Assembly (NCBI GenBank): GCA_029938185.1 | Contig: JAOZVK010000296.1 | Span: 1-7,172 of the forward strand | DNA from: Bacteroidales bacterium | Lineage (GTDB): Bacteria; Bacteroidota; Bacteroidia; Bacteroidales; JAOZVK01 | DNA: 7,172 nucleotides | Direction: 5' to 3' | In this document: positions 1-5,208 of the stretch, piece after piece | How the letters are laid out: each line of letters starts with the position of its first letter | How positions within the stretch are numbered: position 1 is the stretch's first letter | Notes under the pieces: generated by a model | Seen by the model: only the letters and a program-made list of their open reading frames with translations | Databases searched by the model: none | What the model was told of the DNA's origin: nothing | Made by a program: the position numbers and the translations under genes

Positions 1-54
1 AAATACCGTTTATTATATATCTTGCGTAAGCAACATTAAATAGGTCGAAGACCT
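1..54 (-). repeat. Intergenic repeat copy R1, left-end half, after atpG
   Basis: Read on the minus strand from 54 down, it starts with the hairpin AGGTCTTCGACCT (5-bp arms AGGTC/GACCT, loop TTC) and continues with ATTTAATGTTGCTTACGC. It matches 1180-1233 at 53 of 54 positions, differing only at position 7 (C versus T). The hairpin end lies 13 bp after the atpG stop codon. The copy runs to the window edge and may continue beyond it. There is no T-run after the hairpin, so it is not a classical intrinsic terminator. Confidence 0.85.
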
Positions 55-67
55 CTTAATTTTTCAC

Positions 68-946
68 TTAGCCATTCAATGCTTCAGCACCTCCTACTAT
101 TTCTAATATCTCGTTTGTAATAGCAGCTTGCCTTGCCTTATTATAATTTAGCTGAAGTTCGGAAATTAAATCAGAAGCATTATCAGTAGCCTTATGCATT
201 GCTGTCATTCTTGCTCCTTGTTCAGATGCATTTGAGTCTAATATTGCTTTAAAAAATTGAATTTTTAAAGAATCTGGAATAAGCTTGTTTACAATAAAAA
301 ATTTTGAAGGCTCAAAAATATAATCTACCGATTTTGTTTTCTCATCAGTTTTTTCAACAAGTACAGGAAGAAATTGTTCAAGCATAATAGTTTGTGAAGC
401 AGCATTTTTAAATTTATTATAGATAAGTTCTATTTTATCGTATTTTTTCACAGTAAATTGCTTCATCAATAATTCAGACAGTTCAGAAGTAGATTCGAAG
501 CTTAAGTTATTATAAATATCATTATATTCTTTTAAGCTAAAAAATTTTCTACTTTTTAATAAGTCCGCAGCTTTTTTTCCAATATTAATAATATCTAAAT
601 TACCATTTTCATACTGACTTTTATATTTTGTTGTTGCAGCTTCAATCGTTTTTTTTACAACATTATTATTAAAAGCACCACACAATCCTTTATTTGAGGT
701 TATTGCAACTAATAATACTTTTTTAACTTCTCTTTGTTCTGCGTATGGATTATCTTCGGAATTATCAAGACTTTTCGATAAATTATTTAGAATTTCATAT
801 AATTTATCAGCGTATGGTCGTATTTGAGTGATTGCATTTTGAGCTTTTTTTAATTTAGCTGCCGCAACCATTTTCATTGCACTTGTAATTTGCCTTGTAG
901 ATTTTACAGAAGCAATTCTTGTTCTAATTTCTTTTAAATTAGCCAT
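68..946 (-). CDS. atpG: F0F1 ATP synthase subunit gamma
   Basis: This is the central rotor shaft of F1, which couples c-ring rotation to conformational change in the alpha3beta3 head on the cytoplasmic face of the inner membrane. The 292 residues match the usual family length (about 285-300). The N-terminus MANLKEIRTRIASVKSTRQI is the canonical start of the first coiled-coil helix, which fixes the ATG at 946. The C-terminal helix carries EQGARMTAMHKATDNA and ends in ITNEILEIVGGAEAL (residues 276-290), which fits the gamma-subunit signature I-T-x-E-x2-E-x3-G-A. No frameshift or missing segment is visible. It is the last ATP synthase gene of the cluster in the window and is separated from the others by an acyl-CoA-binding protein gene and a 406-bp gap full of repeats. 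The leader (GCTAATAATAT before ATG) has no Shine-Dalgarno sequence. Confidence 0.98.
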   Translation of the reverse strand: MANLKEIRTRIASVKSTRQITSAMKMVAAAKLKKAQNAITQIRPYADKLYEILNNLSKSLDNSEDNPYAEQREVKKVLLVAITSNKGLCGAFNNNVVKKTIEAATTKYKSQYENGNLDIINIGKKAADLLKSRKFFSLKEYNDIYNNLSFESTSELSELLMKQFTVKKYDKIELIYNKFKNAASQTIMLEQFLPVLVEKTDEKTKSVDYIFEPSKFFIVNKLIPDSLKIQFFKAILDSNASEQGARMTAMHKATDNASDLISELQLNYNKARQAAITNEILEIVGGAEALNG

Positions 947-991
947 ATATTATTAGCTTTTACTTTTTCTCAGATTTAATTTTTGACTTTG

Positions 992-1098
992 CAGTATTGA
1001 TGTAACTTAATACTGTAAGACACACACTATAAACCAGAAAGATGGCTTAGTAGAATGTGAAATTATTCTACACATTTCAATATAAAAGTAGTCTTACA
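992..1098. repeat. Nested inverted repeats upstream of atpG
   Basis: Three inverted pairs lie here. CAGTATT (992-998) pairs with AATACTG (1009-1015). GTAGAAT (1050-1056) pairs with ATTCTAC (1065-1071). TGTAAGAC (1014-1021) pairs with GTCTTACA (1091-1098) and encloses the second pair. GTCTTACAAAAGTTTTTCGG at 1091 is the right end of the interspersed repeat family in minus orientation, so this structure abuts a repeat copy. The region would form the 5' leader of atpG in the transcript. Its function is unknown. Confidence 0.6.
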
Positions 1099-1234
1099 AA
1101 AGTTTTTCGGCATTTATATTTGTATAATTAAGCACCCATACAAAAGCTTTTACCTATTTAGTATAGAGCTTACTTTTTGAAATACTGTTTATTATATATC
1201 TTGCGTAAGCAACATTAAATAGGTCGAAGACCTT
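1091..1234 (-). repeat. Composite repeat copy R2 between acyl-CoA-binding protein gene and atpG
   Basis: The 1180-1234 part is a left end nearly identical to R1 (53/54). The 1091-1145 part is a right end whose minus-strand reading shares CCGAAAAA(C/T)TTTTGTAAGACTA and TTAATTATAC with R12. Between them, at 1144-1172, a plus-oriented decayed left end (AAGCTTTTACCTATTTAGTA...GAGCTTAC) is inserted or nested. The composite is about 145 bp against 99-100 bp for simple full copies. It looks like a repeat that has received or recombined with another copy. Confidence 0.65.
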
Positions 1235-1260
1235 AGTTAAATAATAATAATATACAAAAA

Positions 1261-1294
1261 AGCGTAAGCCACATTAAATAGGTCAAAGACCTAA
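1261..1294 (-). repeat. Partial repeat copy R3
   Basis: The minus strand reads AGGTCTTTGACCT, ATTTAATGTGGCTTACGC. The loop is TTT instead of TTC while both hairpin arms are kept. The copy is truncated after the GCTTACG box. It lies 27 bp from R2 in the same orientation, and both are preceded on the minus strand by a related AACT(A/T)AGG boundary. Confidence 0.8.
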
Positions 1295-1325
1295 GTTACT
1301 TCTTAAAAAAAAGATAATTACATAT

Positions 1326-1355
1326 CATGTGTAAGCAACTAGTATAGAAACCTTA
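1326..1355 (-). repeat. Decayed repeat copy R4 overlapping the acyl-CoA-binding protein stop codon
   Basis: The minus strand reads TAAGGTTTCTATACTAGTTG followed by CTTACACATG. This corresponds to the family left end TAAGGTCTTCGACCTATTTA...TTGCTTACGC with the hairpin arm lost. The leading TAA is the stop codon of the acyl-CoA-binding protein gene. It is the third left end in a row in the same orientation (R2, R3, R4). The assignment rests on the GTTGCTTAC box and its position, so it is weaker than the others. Confidence 0.5.
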
Positions 1356-1598
1356 TGACAAAGAGTCTACAAGTTCAACATATTCCTTCTCAGCTACATC
1401 TTTTGCTTTTCCTTTTTGTTCTGCCCATGCATCATATTTAGCAGCTCCTTTAAAATCAAATCCACCAGGTCTGCTACCACTTACATCTCCTTCAGTTGCT
1501 TGTTTATATAAACTATATAATTTTAATAATATATCATTTGAAGGTCTTTTTGATAAAGATTTTGACCCTTTTACTGCACTTTCAAAAGCTTCTGTCAT
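1353..1598 (-). CDS. Acyl-CoA-binding protein (ACBP family), small cytosolic
   Basis: An 81-residue protein of the four-helix acyl-CoA-binding fold, which binds long-chain acyl-CoA esters and buffers or delivers them to lipid metabolism. The family core is clear: PSNDILLKLYSLYKQATEGD, then RPGGFDFKGAAKYDAW and KEYVELV. In mammalian ACBP numbering, which this protein matches without gaps, the ligand-contact residues Tyr28, Tyr31, Lys32, Lys54 and Tyr73 are all present. The residue after Lys54 is Tyr instead of the usual Trp, while Trp58 is kept. The C-terminus is about five residues shorter than the 86-residue mammalian form. No signal peptide or membrane segment is seen. The ATG at 1598 gives the normal N-terminus (MTEAFESAV). 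It lies between atpA (137 bp upstream) and atpG (406 bp downstream), on the same strand and flanked by repeats. Nothing in the known F0F1 mechanism requires it. Co-transcription with the ATP synthase genes is inferred from orientation only. Confidence 0.93.
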   Translation of the reverse strand: MTEAFESAVKGSKSLSKRPSNDILLKLYSLYKQATEGDVSGSRPGGFDFKGAAKYDAWAEQKGKAKDVAEKEYVELVDSLS

Positions 1599-1644
1599 TA
1601 TATTTATTATTTAGTTAATTTTTTGATTATAAAACTCTTACTAT

Positions 1645-1675
1645 CTTTACAAAAATTTTTCATTTATTTGTAAAG
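1645..1675. repeat. Perfect 9-bp stem-loop between atpA and the acyl-CoA-binding protein gene
   Basis: CTTTACAAA (1645-1653) and TTTGTAAAG (1667-1675) form a perfect 9-bp stem with a 13-base loop. The left arm followed by AATTTTTC resembles the repeat right end (CTTACAAAAGTTTTTCGG) in minus orientation. It is therefore probably a decayed right end that has kept a pairing partner. It would sit about 45-80 nt upstream of the start codon in the mRNA. Confidence 0.65.
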
Positions 1676-1694
1676 CTTTATATTAGAAATACAT

Positions 1695-1719
1695 AAAGGT
1701 CTACAAGCTATTTAATGTG
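1695..1719 (+). repeat. Decayed repeat left end R5
   Basis: AAAGGTCTACAAGCTATTTA then ATGTG corresponds to the family left end AAGGTCTTCGACCTATTTAATGTG. The hairpin arms are partly destroyed (GGTC versus AGCT). It is plus-oriented, so its hairpin end faces the acyl-CoA-binding protein start, although 96 bp away. Confidence 0.6.
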
Positions 1720-1736
1720 TTATATACACATTAAAT
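1710..1736. repeat. Perfect 11-bp palindrome directly after the atpA stop
   Basis: ATTTAATGTGT (1710-1720) pairs with ACACATTAAAT (1726-1736) around the loop TATAT. The right arm ends in the first base of the plus-strand TTA that encodes the atpA stop (1736-1738), so the stem begins at the stop codon in the mRNA. The arm sequence is the TTTAATGTG box of the repeat family, so this may be two repeat left ends joined head to head. No T-run follows on the minus strand, which argues against an intrinsic terminator. A 3'-end stabilising or processing hairpin is possible. Confidence 0.75.
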
Positions 1737-3310
1737 TAATATGCTGATGATAAATCATTAGCAACTTTTTCTAAGGTTTTTAGTATTTCATCGCTCAATT
1801 TTCCTTTTGCTAATTCATTAAGAACATTTTTATGTTTAAGTTCTAGATATTCTAAATACTCTTTTTCAAATTTCTTAACTTTTTCGACACCAACTGATTT
1901 TAACAATCCTTTTGAACCACAATATAATATTGCAATTTGATGTTCGACACGTAAAGGTGAAAATTGACCTTGTTTTAATATTTCAACATTTTTTTCTCCT
2001 TTTTCAATAATAGAAAGTGTAGCAGCATCAAGGTCGGAACCAAACTTAGCAAACGCCTCTAATTCTCTATACTGTGCTTGTTCAAGTTTAAGTGTACCAG
2101 CTACTTTCTTCATTGATTTAATCTGTGCATTTCCACCTACTCTTGATACTGAAATACCAACATTAATAGCAGGTCTAACTCCTGAATTAAATAAATTTGT
2201 TTCTAGAAAAATTTGTCCGTCAGTTATTGATATAACATTTGTAGGAATATAAGCAGACACATCACCATCCTGTGTTTCTATTATTGGTAGAGCAGTTAAA
2301 GAGCCACCACCTTTTACAAGCGATTTTATTGAATCAGGTACATCATTCATTTGACGTGCAATTTCATCAGAGTTTATTACTTTAGCAGCACGTTCTAACA
2401 AACGAGAATGCAAATAAAACACATCACCTGGATAAGCCTCACGTCCTGGAGGTCTTCTAAGCAATAATGATACTTCGCGATAAGATACTGCTTGTTTTGA
2501 TAAATCATCGAATATTATTAAGGCAGGTCTACCTGTATCTCTAAAAAATTCACCTATAGCAACACCAGCAAAAGCGGAATAAAATTGTAGTGCAGCAGGT
2601 TCGGAAGCAGTAGATGTGACAATCACTGAGTAATCCATTGCTCCATTGTCTTCCAGTGTTTTAGCAATATTTGCAACTGTTGAGCCTTTTTGTCCAATAG
2701 CTACATATATACAATATACTGTTTCGCCTTTATCAAAAAATTCTTTTTGGTTTATAATAGTATCTATTGCAATTGCAGTTTTTCCAGTTTGTCTATCTCC
2801 AATAATTAACTCTCGCTGTCCTCTTCCAATAGGTATCATAGAATCAACAGCCTTTAATCCTGTTTGTAATGGTTCATTAACAGGTTGTCTATAAATTACT
2901 CCAGGAGCTTTTCTTTCCAATGGCATTTCATATTTAGCTCCTTTTATTTCTCCTTTTCCATCAATTGGCTGTCCTAGTGTGTTTATTACTCGACCTAACA
3001 AGCCTTCGCCTACATCAATTGAGGCTATTTTTTTTGTTCTTTTGACTGTATCATCTTCTTTTATTCCTTCAGATGGTCCTAATAGTACAACACCTACGTT
3101 GTCTTCTTCAAGATTAAGTACTATTCCTTTTACTCCATTCTGAAATTCAACCATTTCATTAGATTGAACATTTGTCAAACCATATACTCTGGCAATACCA
3201 TCGCCAATTTGTAAGACAGTACCAACCTCTTCCAAATTTGATTCAATATTCAATCCTTCAAGTTGTTGCCTTATAATTTCAGAAACTTCTGCAGGTTTTA
3301 TTCCAGCCAT
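1736..3310 (-). CDS. atpA: F0F1 ATP synthase subunit alpha
   Basis: The non-catalytic nucleotide-binding subunit of the F1 hexamer. The 524 residues are slightly longer than the typical 500-515. Residues 1-95 form the N-terminal beta-barrel part (VGTVLQIGDGIARVYGL). The nucleotide-binding domain has Walker A GDRQTGKT at 171-178 and Walker B ALIIFDDL at 263-270. The alpha/beta signature PAINVGISVS occupies 380-389 and is followed by Arg390, the residue that reaches into the catalytic site of the neighbouring beta subunit. The C-terminal helical domain carries the extra length (KEYLEYLELKHKNVLNELAK). The start at 3310 (MAGIKPAEVSEIIRQQL) is the canonical N-terminus. The leader lacks a Shine-Dalgarno sequence, and a repeat hairpin begins 26 bp upstream of the ATG. 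The stop codon touches a perfect palindrome. The partner beta subunit is not in this window. Confidence 0.99.
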   Translation of the reverse strand: MAGIKPAEVSEIIRQQLEGLNIESNLEEVGTVLQIGDGIARVYGLTNVQSNEMVEFQNGVKGIVLNLEEDNVGVVLLGPSEGIKEDDTVKRTKKIASIDVGEGLLGRVINTLGQPIDGKGEIKGAKYEMPLERKAPGVIYRQPVNEPLQTGLKAVDSMIPIGRGQRELIIGDRQTGKTAIAIDTIINQKEFFDKGETVYCIYVAIGQKGSTVANIAKTLEDNGAMDYSVIVTSTASEPAALQFYSAFAGVAIGEFFRDTGRPALIIFDDLSKQAVSYREVSLLLRRPPGREAYPGDVFYLHSRLLERAAKVINSDEIARQMNDVPDSIKSLVKGGGSLTALPIIETQDGDVSAYIPTNVISITDGQIFLETNLFNSGVRPAINVGISVSRVGGNAQIKSMKKVAGTLKLEQAQYRELEAFAKFGSDLDAATLSIIEKGEKNVEILKQGQFSPLRVEHQIAILYCGSKGLLKSVGVEKVKKFEKEYLEYLELKHKNVLNELAKGKLSDEILKTLEKVANDLSSAY

Positions 3311-3336
3311 ATTGTTTTTATATTAAAAAGTTTATT

Positions 3337-3436
3337 AAGGTCTTTTGACCTATTTAATATTGCTTTCGCATTCTGTTAATATTCTAACAATTTGTACCTT
3401 AACAAAATATAAATGTTAAAAAACTTTTGTTAGACT
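3337..3436 (+). repeat. Full-length intergenic repeat copy R6 (100 bp) between atpH and atpA
   Basis: Left end AAGGTCTTTTGACCTATTTA, GCTTTCGCA box, right end AAAACTTTTGTTAGACT. It aligns with R8 over its whole length with high similarity (only scattered substitutions and one extra loop base). It aligns with R10 and R12 at both ends and in total length. Internally TCTAACAA (3383-3390) pairs with TTGTTAGA (3427-3434), and TTAACA (3399-3404) pairs with TGTTAA (3414-3419) inside it. The left hairpin faces the atpA start 26 bp away. The right end reaches the atpH stop region, leaving two bases before the stop codon, so the repeat fills most of this gap. Confidence 0.88.
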
Positions 3437-3438
3437 AC

Positions 3439-3996
3439 TTATATATTTTTTTCGTATGTTTTATTTAATAGTTCTCTTTTAACCTTTTCAAGTTTGTTTG
3501 AAATACTAGCATCTATCTGCATATCTTCAACACGTAAAATAAAACCTCCGATAATATCTTCGTTTATGTTGTTGGTTAGCTCTATCTGACTATTCAAATC
3601 TGAGCTTAATTTATCTATTAATTCTTTATTAACAGTATCACTAATTTTTATAGCACTTGTCAATGTTACCTCTTTAATTCCTTTATGATTGCGATATAAA
3701 TTAATGAAATTTAATAAAATAATTTTCAAATATTGTTCTCTTTTATTAATTGTAACTAATTCAAGAAATGAAAGAGTTTGCTTTGAAAGATTATTTGTAA
3801 AAAGTTTTTTATAAATATTAATCTTTAATGCTGGTTTTATTATTGGATTTTCAATAATTTCTATAAAAGCTTTTGACTCTTTGCAAATACTGTATAGATA
3901 ATCAATATCACTTTTTGTTTTATCAATTGTATTATTATCTAATGCAAGTGAAAAAAGTGCTTTTGCGTATCTTACTGAAATTTTACTATAATTCAT
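3439..3996 (-). CDS. atpH: F0F1 ATP synthase subunit delta (OSCP-like)
   Basis: A peripheral-stalk subunit that links the b dimer to the top of the alpha3beta3 head. At 185 residues it is close to the family norm of about 175-185. The N-terminal helical domain starts with the typical SVRYAKALFSLAL (residues 7-19). Family landmarks NPIIKPALK (50-58) and SFLELVTINKREQYL (76-90) follow. The C-terminal signature IIGGFILRVEDMQIDASI (148-165) is present, followed by a charged helix. The start at 3996 gives the canonical MNYSKISVRYA, with no better alternative. The gene lies after atpF as usual, but with a 246-bp gap where atpF and atpH normally abut or overlap. A terminator-like hairpin lies 25-46 nt upstream of the start codon. 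Confidence 0.96.
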   Translation of the reverse strand: MNYSKISVRYAKALFSLALDNNTIDKTKSDIDYLYSICKESKAFIEIIENPIIKPALKINIYKKLFTNNLSKQTLSFLELVTINKREQYLKIILLNFINLYRNHKGIKEVTLTSAIKISDTVNKELIDKLSSDLNSQIELTNNINEDIIGGFILRVEDMQIDASISNKLEKVKRELLNKTYEKNI

Positions 3997-4020
3997 TATT
4001 CTAAATTAATAATGTTATTT

Positions 4021-4043
4021 AAAAAATAGGCTTTTCAAGCCTT
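4021..4043 (-). terminator. Terminator-like hairpin in the atpH leader, built on a decayed repeat left end (R7)
   Basis: On the minus strand AGGCTT (4042-4037), loop GAA, AAGCCT (4033-4028) form a perfect 6-bp stem, followed by A and a run of six T (4026-4021). That is the layout of a short intrinsic terminator or attenuator. It lies inside the operon, between atpF and atpH, ending 24 bp before the atpH start. In plus orientation, AGGCTTTTCAAGCCT followed by CTTAC occupies the place and direction expected of a repeat left end, with arms changed from AGGTC/GACCT to AGGCTT/AAGCCT in a compensatory way. Full termination would silence atpH and atpA, so partial read-through or no activity is more likely. 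Confidence 0.45.
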
Positions 4044-4145
4044 TTATCTTACTAATGCTAAAATTTATGCGTAAATAAAATAACTCTCTAACAATTGATT
4101 ATAAATATATATTACCAACATTAAACAGCTTGTATATATTTTAGT

Positions 4146-4244
4146 TGTCTAACAAAAGTTTTTAAATATTTATATTTTATTAATATGCAAATTGTTAGAT
4201 TATTAAAAGAATGCGCAAGCAGTATTAAATAGGTCGAAGACCTT
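4146..4244 (-). repeat. Full-length intergenic repeat copy R8 (99 bp) after atpF
   Basis: Read on the minus strand from 4244: AAGGTCTTCGACCTATTTAA, GCTTGCGCATTC box, right end AAAACTTTTGTTAGACA. It is the closest relative of R6. TCTAACAA (plus 4148-4155) pairs with TTGTTAGA (4192-4199). Its first two bases are the last two bases of the atpF stop codon. The shared boundary AACTAAGG, also seen next to R2, extends into the final atpF codon. Inverted relative to R7 in the same gap. Confidence 0.88.
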
Positions 4245-4737
4245 AGTTGAATTTTGCTTCTTTCAAAAATTCTTCAATTATTTCTTTTTGTTTAGTTTCT
4301 TTACTTAATTCGACTTTCAATATTTTTTGTGCAATTTCTACTGACAATGTAGCTACTTTGTTTTTTATATCAGATAAAGCACTATCTTTTTCATTTTGAA
4401 TTGAAATTTTAGCTTGAGCAATAATTTTATCAGCATCTTTGGTTGCCTGTGTTTTTGCTTCACTAATAATTTTGCCCTTAACTTCTCTTGCTTCTTGTAA
4501 TAATCTATCTCTCTCTATTTTTGCTTGATGTATAATTTGCTCATTATCAGCTTTTAATTTCGACATTTCTTTTTTTGCATTTTCTGCCGATTCTAATGCT
4601 CCTTGTATTGAGTCTTCTCTTTCTTTTAACGCACTTAATATTGGTTTCCATGCAAATTTTTTCAATATGAATAATACTATCAAAAATGATAAAACCATCC
4701 AAAATACTAAACCAAAATCAGGAGTAACTAAGCCCAT
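4243..4737 (-). CDS. atpF: F0F1 ATP synthase subunit b
   Basis: A peripheral-stalk subunit: one N-terminal membrane helix and a long cytoplasmic helix that dimerises and holds delta and the head. The 164 residues are typical. Residues 1-9 are MGLVTPDFG, the membrane helix spans about 9-26 (GLVFWMVLSFLIVLFILK), and FAWKPILSALKERE follows, the usual b-subunit junction. The rest is charged and heptad-like without Pro or Gly breaks (SAENAKKEMSKLKADNEQI and on), ending EEFLKEAKFN. The start at 4737 places the membrane helix correctly. The stop codon overlaps the left end of repeat R8, so the final codons border a mobile-looking sequence. The gap to atpE is 192 bp and to atpH 246 bp, both long for this operon. 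No Shine-Dalgarno sequence is visible. Confidence 0.97.
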   Translation of the reverse strand: MGLVTPDFGLVFWMVLSFLIVLFILKKFAWKPILSALKEREDSIQGALESAENAKKEMSKLKADNEQIIHQAKIERDRLLQEAREVKGKIISEAKTQATKDADKIIAQAKISIQNEKDSALSDIKNKVATLSVEIAQKILKVELSKETKQKEIIEEFLKEAKFN

Positions 4738-4781
4738 AATACTATTATATTAATTTGTTTTGATAATTTAATTAAAATTTA

Positions 4782-4810
4782 TTGGCTTTTAGAGCCTAAT
4801 AGCTTACTTA
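4782..4810 (+). repeat. Decayed repeat left end R9 with hairpin in the atpF leader
   Basis: TTGGCT (4782-4787) pairs with AGCC-AA (4793-4796, 4798-4799; T4797 bulged) around a 5-base loop, followed by TAGCTTACTTA. This matches the order hairpin, short A/T spacer, GCTTAC box of the repeat family, in plus orientation and 44 bp upstream of the atpF start. The arms differ from the family but remain paired. On the minus strand the hairpin is followed by TAAATTTT, a poor terminator tail. Confidence 0.45.
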
Positions 4811-4865
4811 TAAATTAACTTACAATTTTTGATTTTCTGTTAATTTGATAGCCATTTATTCTATT

Positions 4866-4909
4866 CTTTAAAAACCCGATAATTTAGCCAACCGCTATTA
4901 ATTATCAGG
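4866..4909 (-). terminator. Strong hairpin with T-run after atpE (possible partial terminator or mRNA 3'-end stabiliser)
   Basis: On the minus strand a stem begins 21 bases after the atpE stop. GATAATT (4906-4900) pairs with AATTATC (4884-4878), and TAGC (4897-4894) pairs with GCTA (4888-4885), with a 2-base AA bulge and loop GGTTG. After one mismatch, two more G-C pairs extend the base. It is followed by GGGTTTTTAAAG, a run of five T. The layout resembles an intrinsic terminator. The position directly after the gene for the high-copy c subunit suggests it could raise atpE message relative to the distal genes, by partial termination or by blocking 3' exonucleases. The role is inferred. Confidence 0.6.
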
Positions 4910-4929
4910 CTTATACTATTTGTTATCTT

Positions 4930-5178
4930 TTAAATGAATAAAATTAAAAGACACACAACGATAGCAAAAAAAGCAACACCTTCAATAAGGGCTGCAGCAA
5001 CAATCATATTAGATCTGATGTCTCCAACTGATTCTGGTTGGCGAGCAATTGCTTCTACAGCACTCCCACCAATTTTACCAATACCAATACCTGCTCCCAT
5101 TGTTGCAATACCTGCACCAATACCTGCTCCCATTTTTGCAATAGCTACGTTTAAAAGTACGCTTAATAATGTTAACAT
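4930..5178 (-). CDS. atpE: F0F1 ATP synthase subunit c (proteolipid), proton type
   Basis: The two-helix hairpin protein that forms the rotor ring in the membrane; 82 residues, as expected. Helix 1 carries a dense glycine ladder (GAGIGAGIATMGAGIGIGKIGG, 17-38, of the GxGxGxG type that packs the ring). The polar loop ARQPE is at 45-49. Helix 2 carries the ion-binding carboxylate Glu66 in AALIEGVAFF. Aligned by eye on the ARQPE loop with the sodium-type Ilyobacter c subunit, the glutamine position of helix 1 is Ile33 and the serine after the carboxylate is Gly67. The sodium ligand set is absent, so proton coupling is predicted. Two 27-bp stretches in the helix-1 DNA (5084-5110 and 5117-5143) match at 26 positions with a 33-bp period. 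atpB lies 30 bp upstream, the only gap free of repeats. Confidence 0.98.
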   Translation of the reverse strand: MLTLLSVLLNVAIAKMGAGIGAGIATMGAGIGIGKIGGSAVEAIARQPESVGDIRSNMIVAAALIEGVAFFAIVVCLLILFI

Positions 5179-5208
5179 TTTAATAAAATTTTAGTTAATT
5201 AATTAATA

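Noticed and set aside
2646..2894. Open frame of 82 codons on the plus strand.
   Set aside because: Antisense to the Walker A region of atpA, with no independent support.
3383..4199. Integron attC-like sites: GTCTAAC and GTTAGAC/GTTAGAT fit the RYYYAAC and GTTRRRY core patterns about 50 bp apart in R6 and R8, beside a cassette-like ACBP gene.
   Set aside because: The pattern is missing in R10 and R12, no integrase or attI is present, and the genes are core ATP synthase genes. The match follows from the repeat's own stem.
5015..5178. Sodium-translocating c subunit.
   Set aside because: The helix-1 glutamine position is Ile33 and the residue after Glu66 is Gly instead of Ser, so the sodium ligand set is absent.
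4934..5194. Open frame of 86 codons on the plus strand with a PIPAPI repeat.
   Set aside because: It is antisense to atpE; the repeat mirrors the glycine ladder of subunit c.
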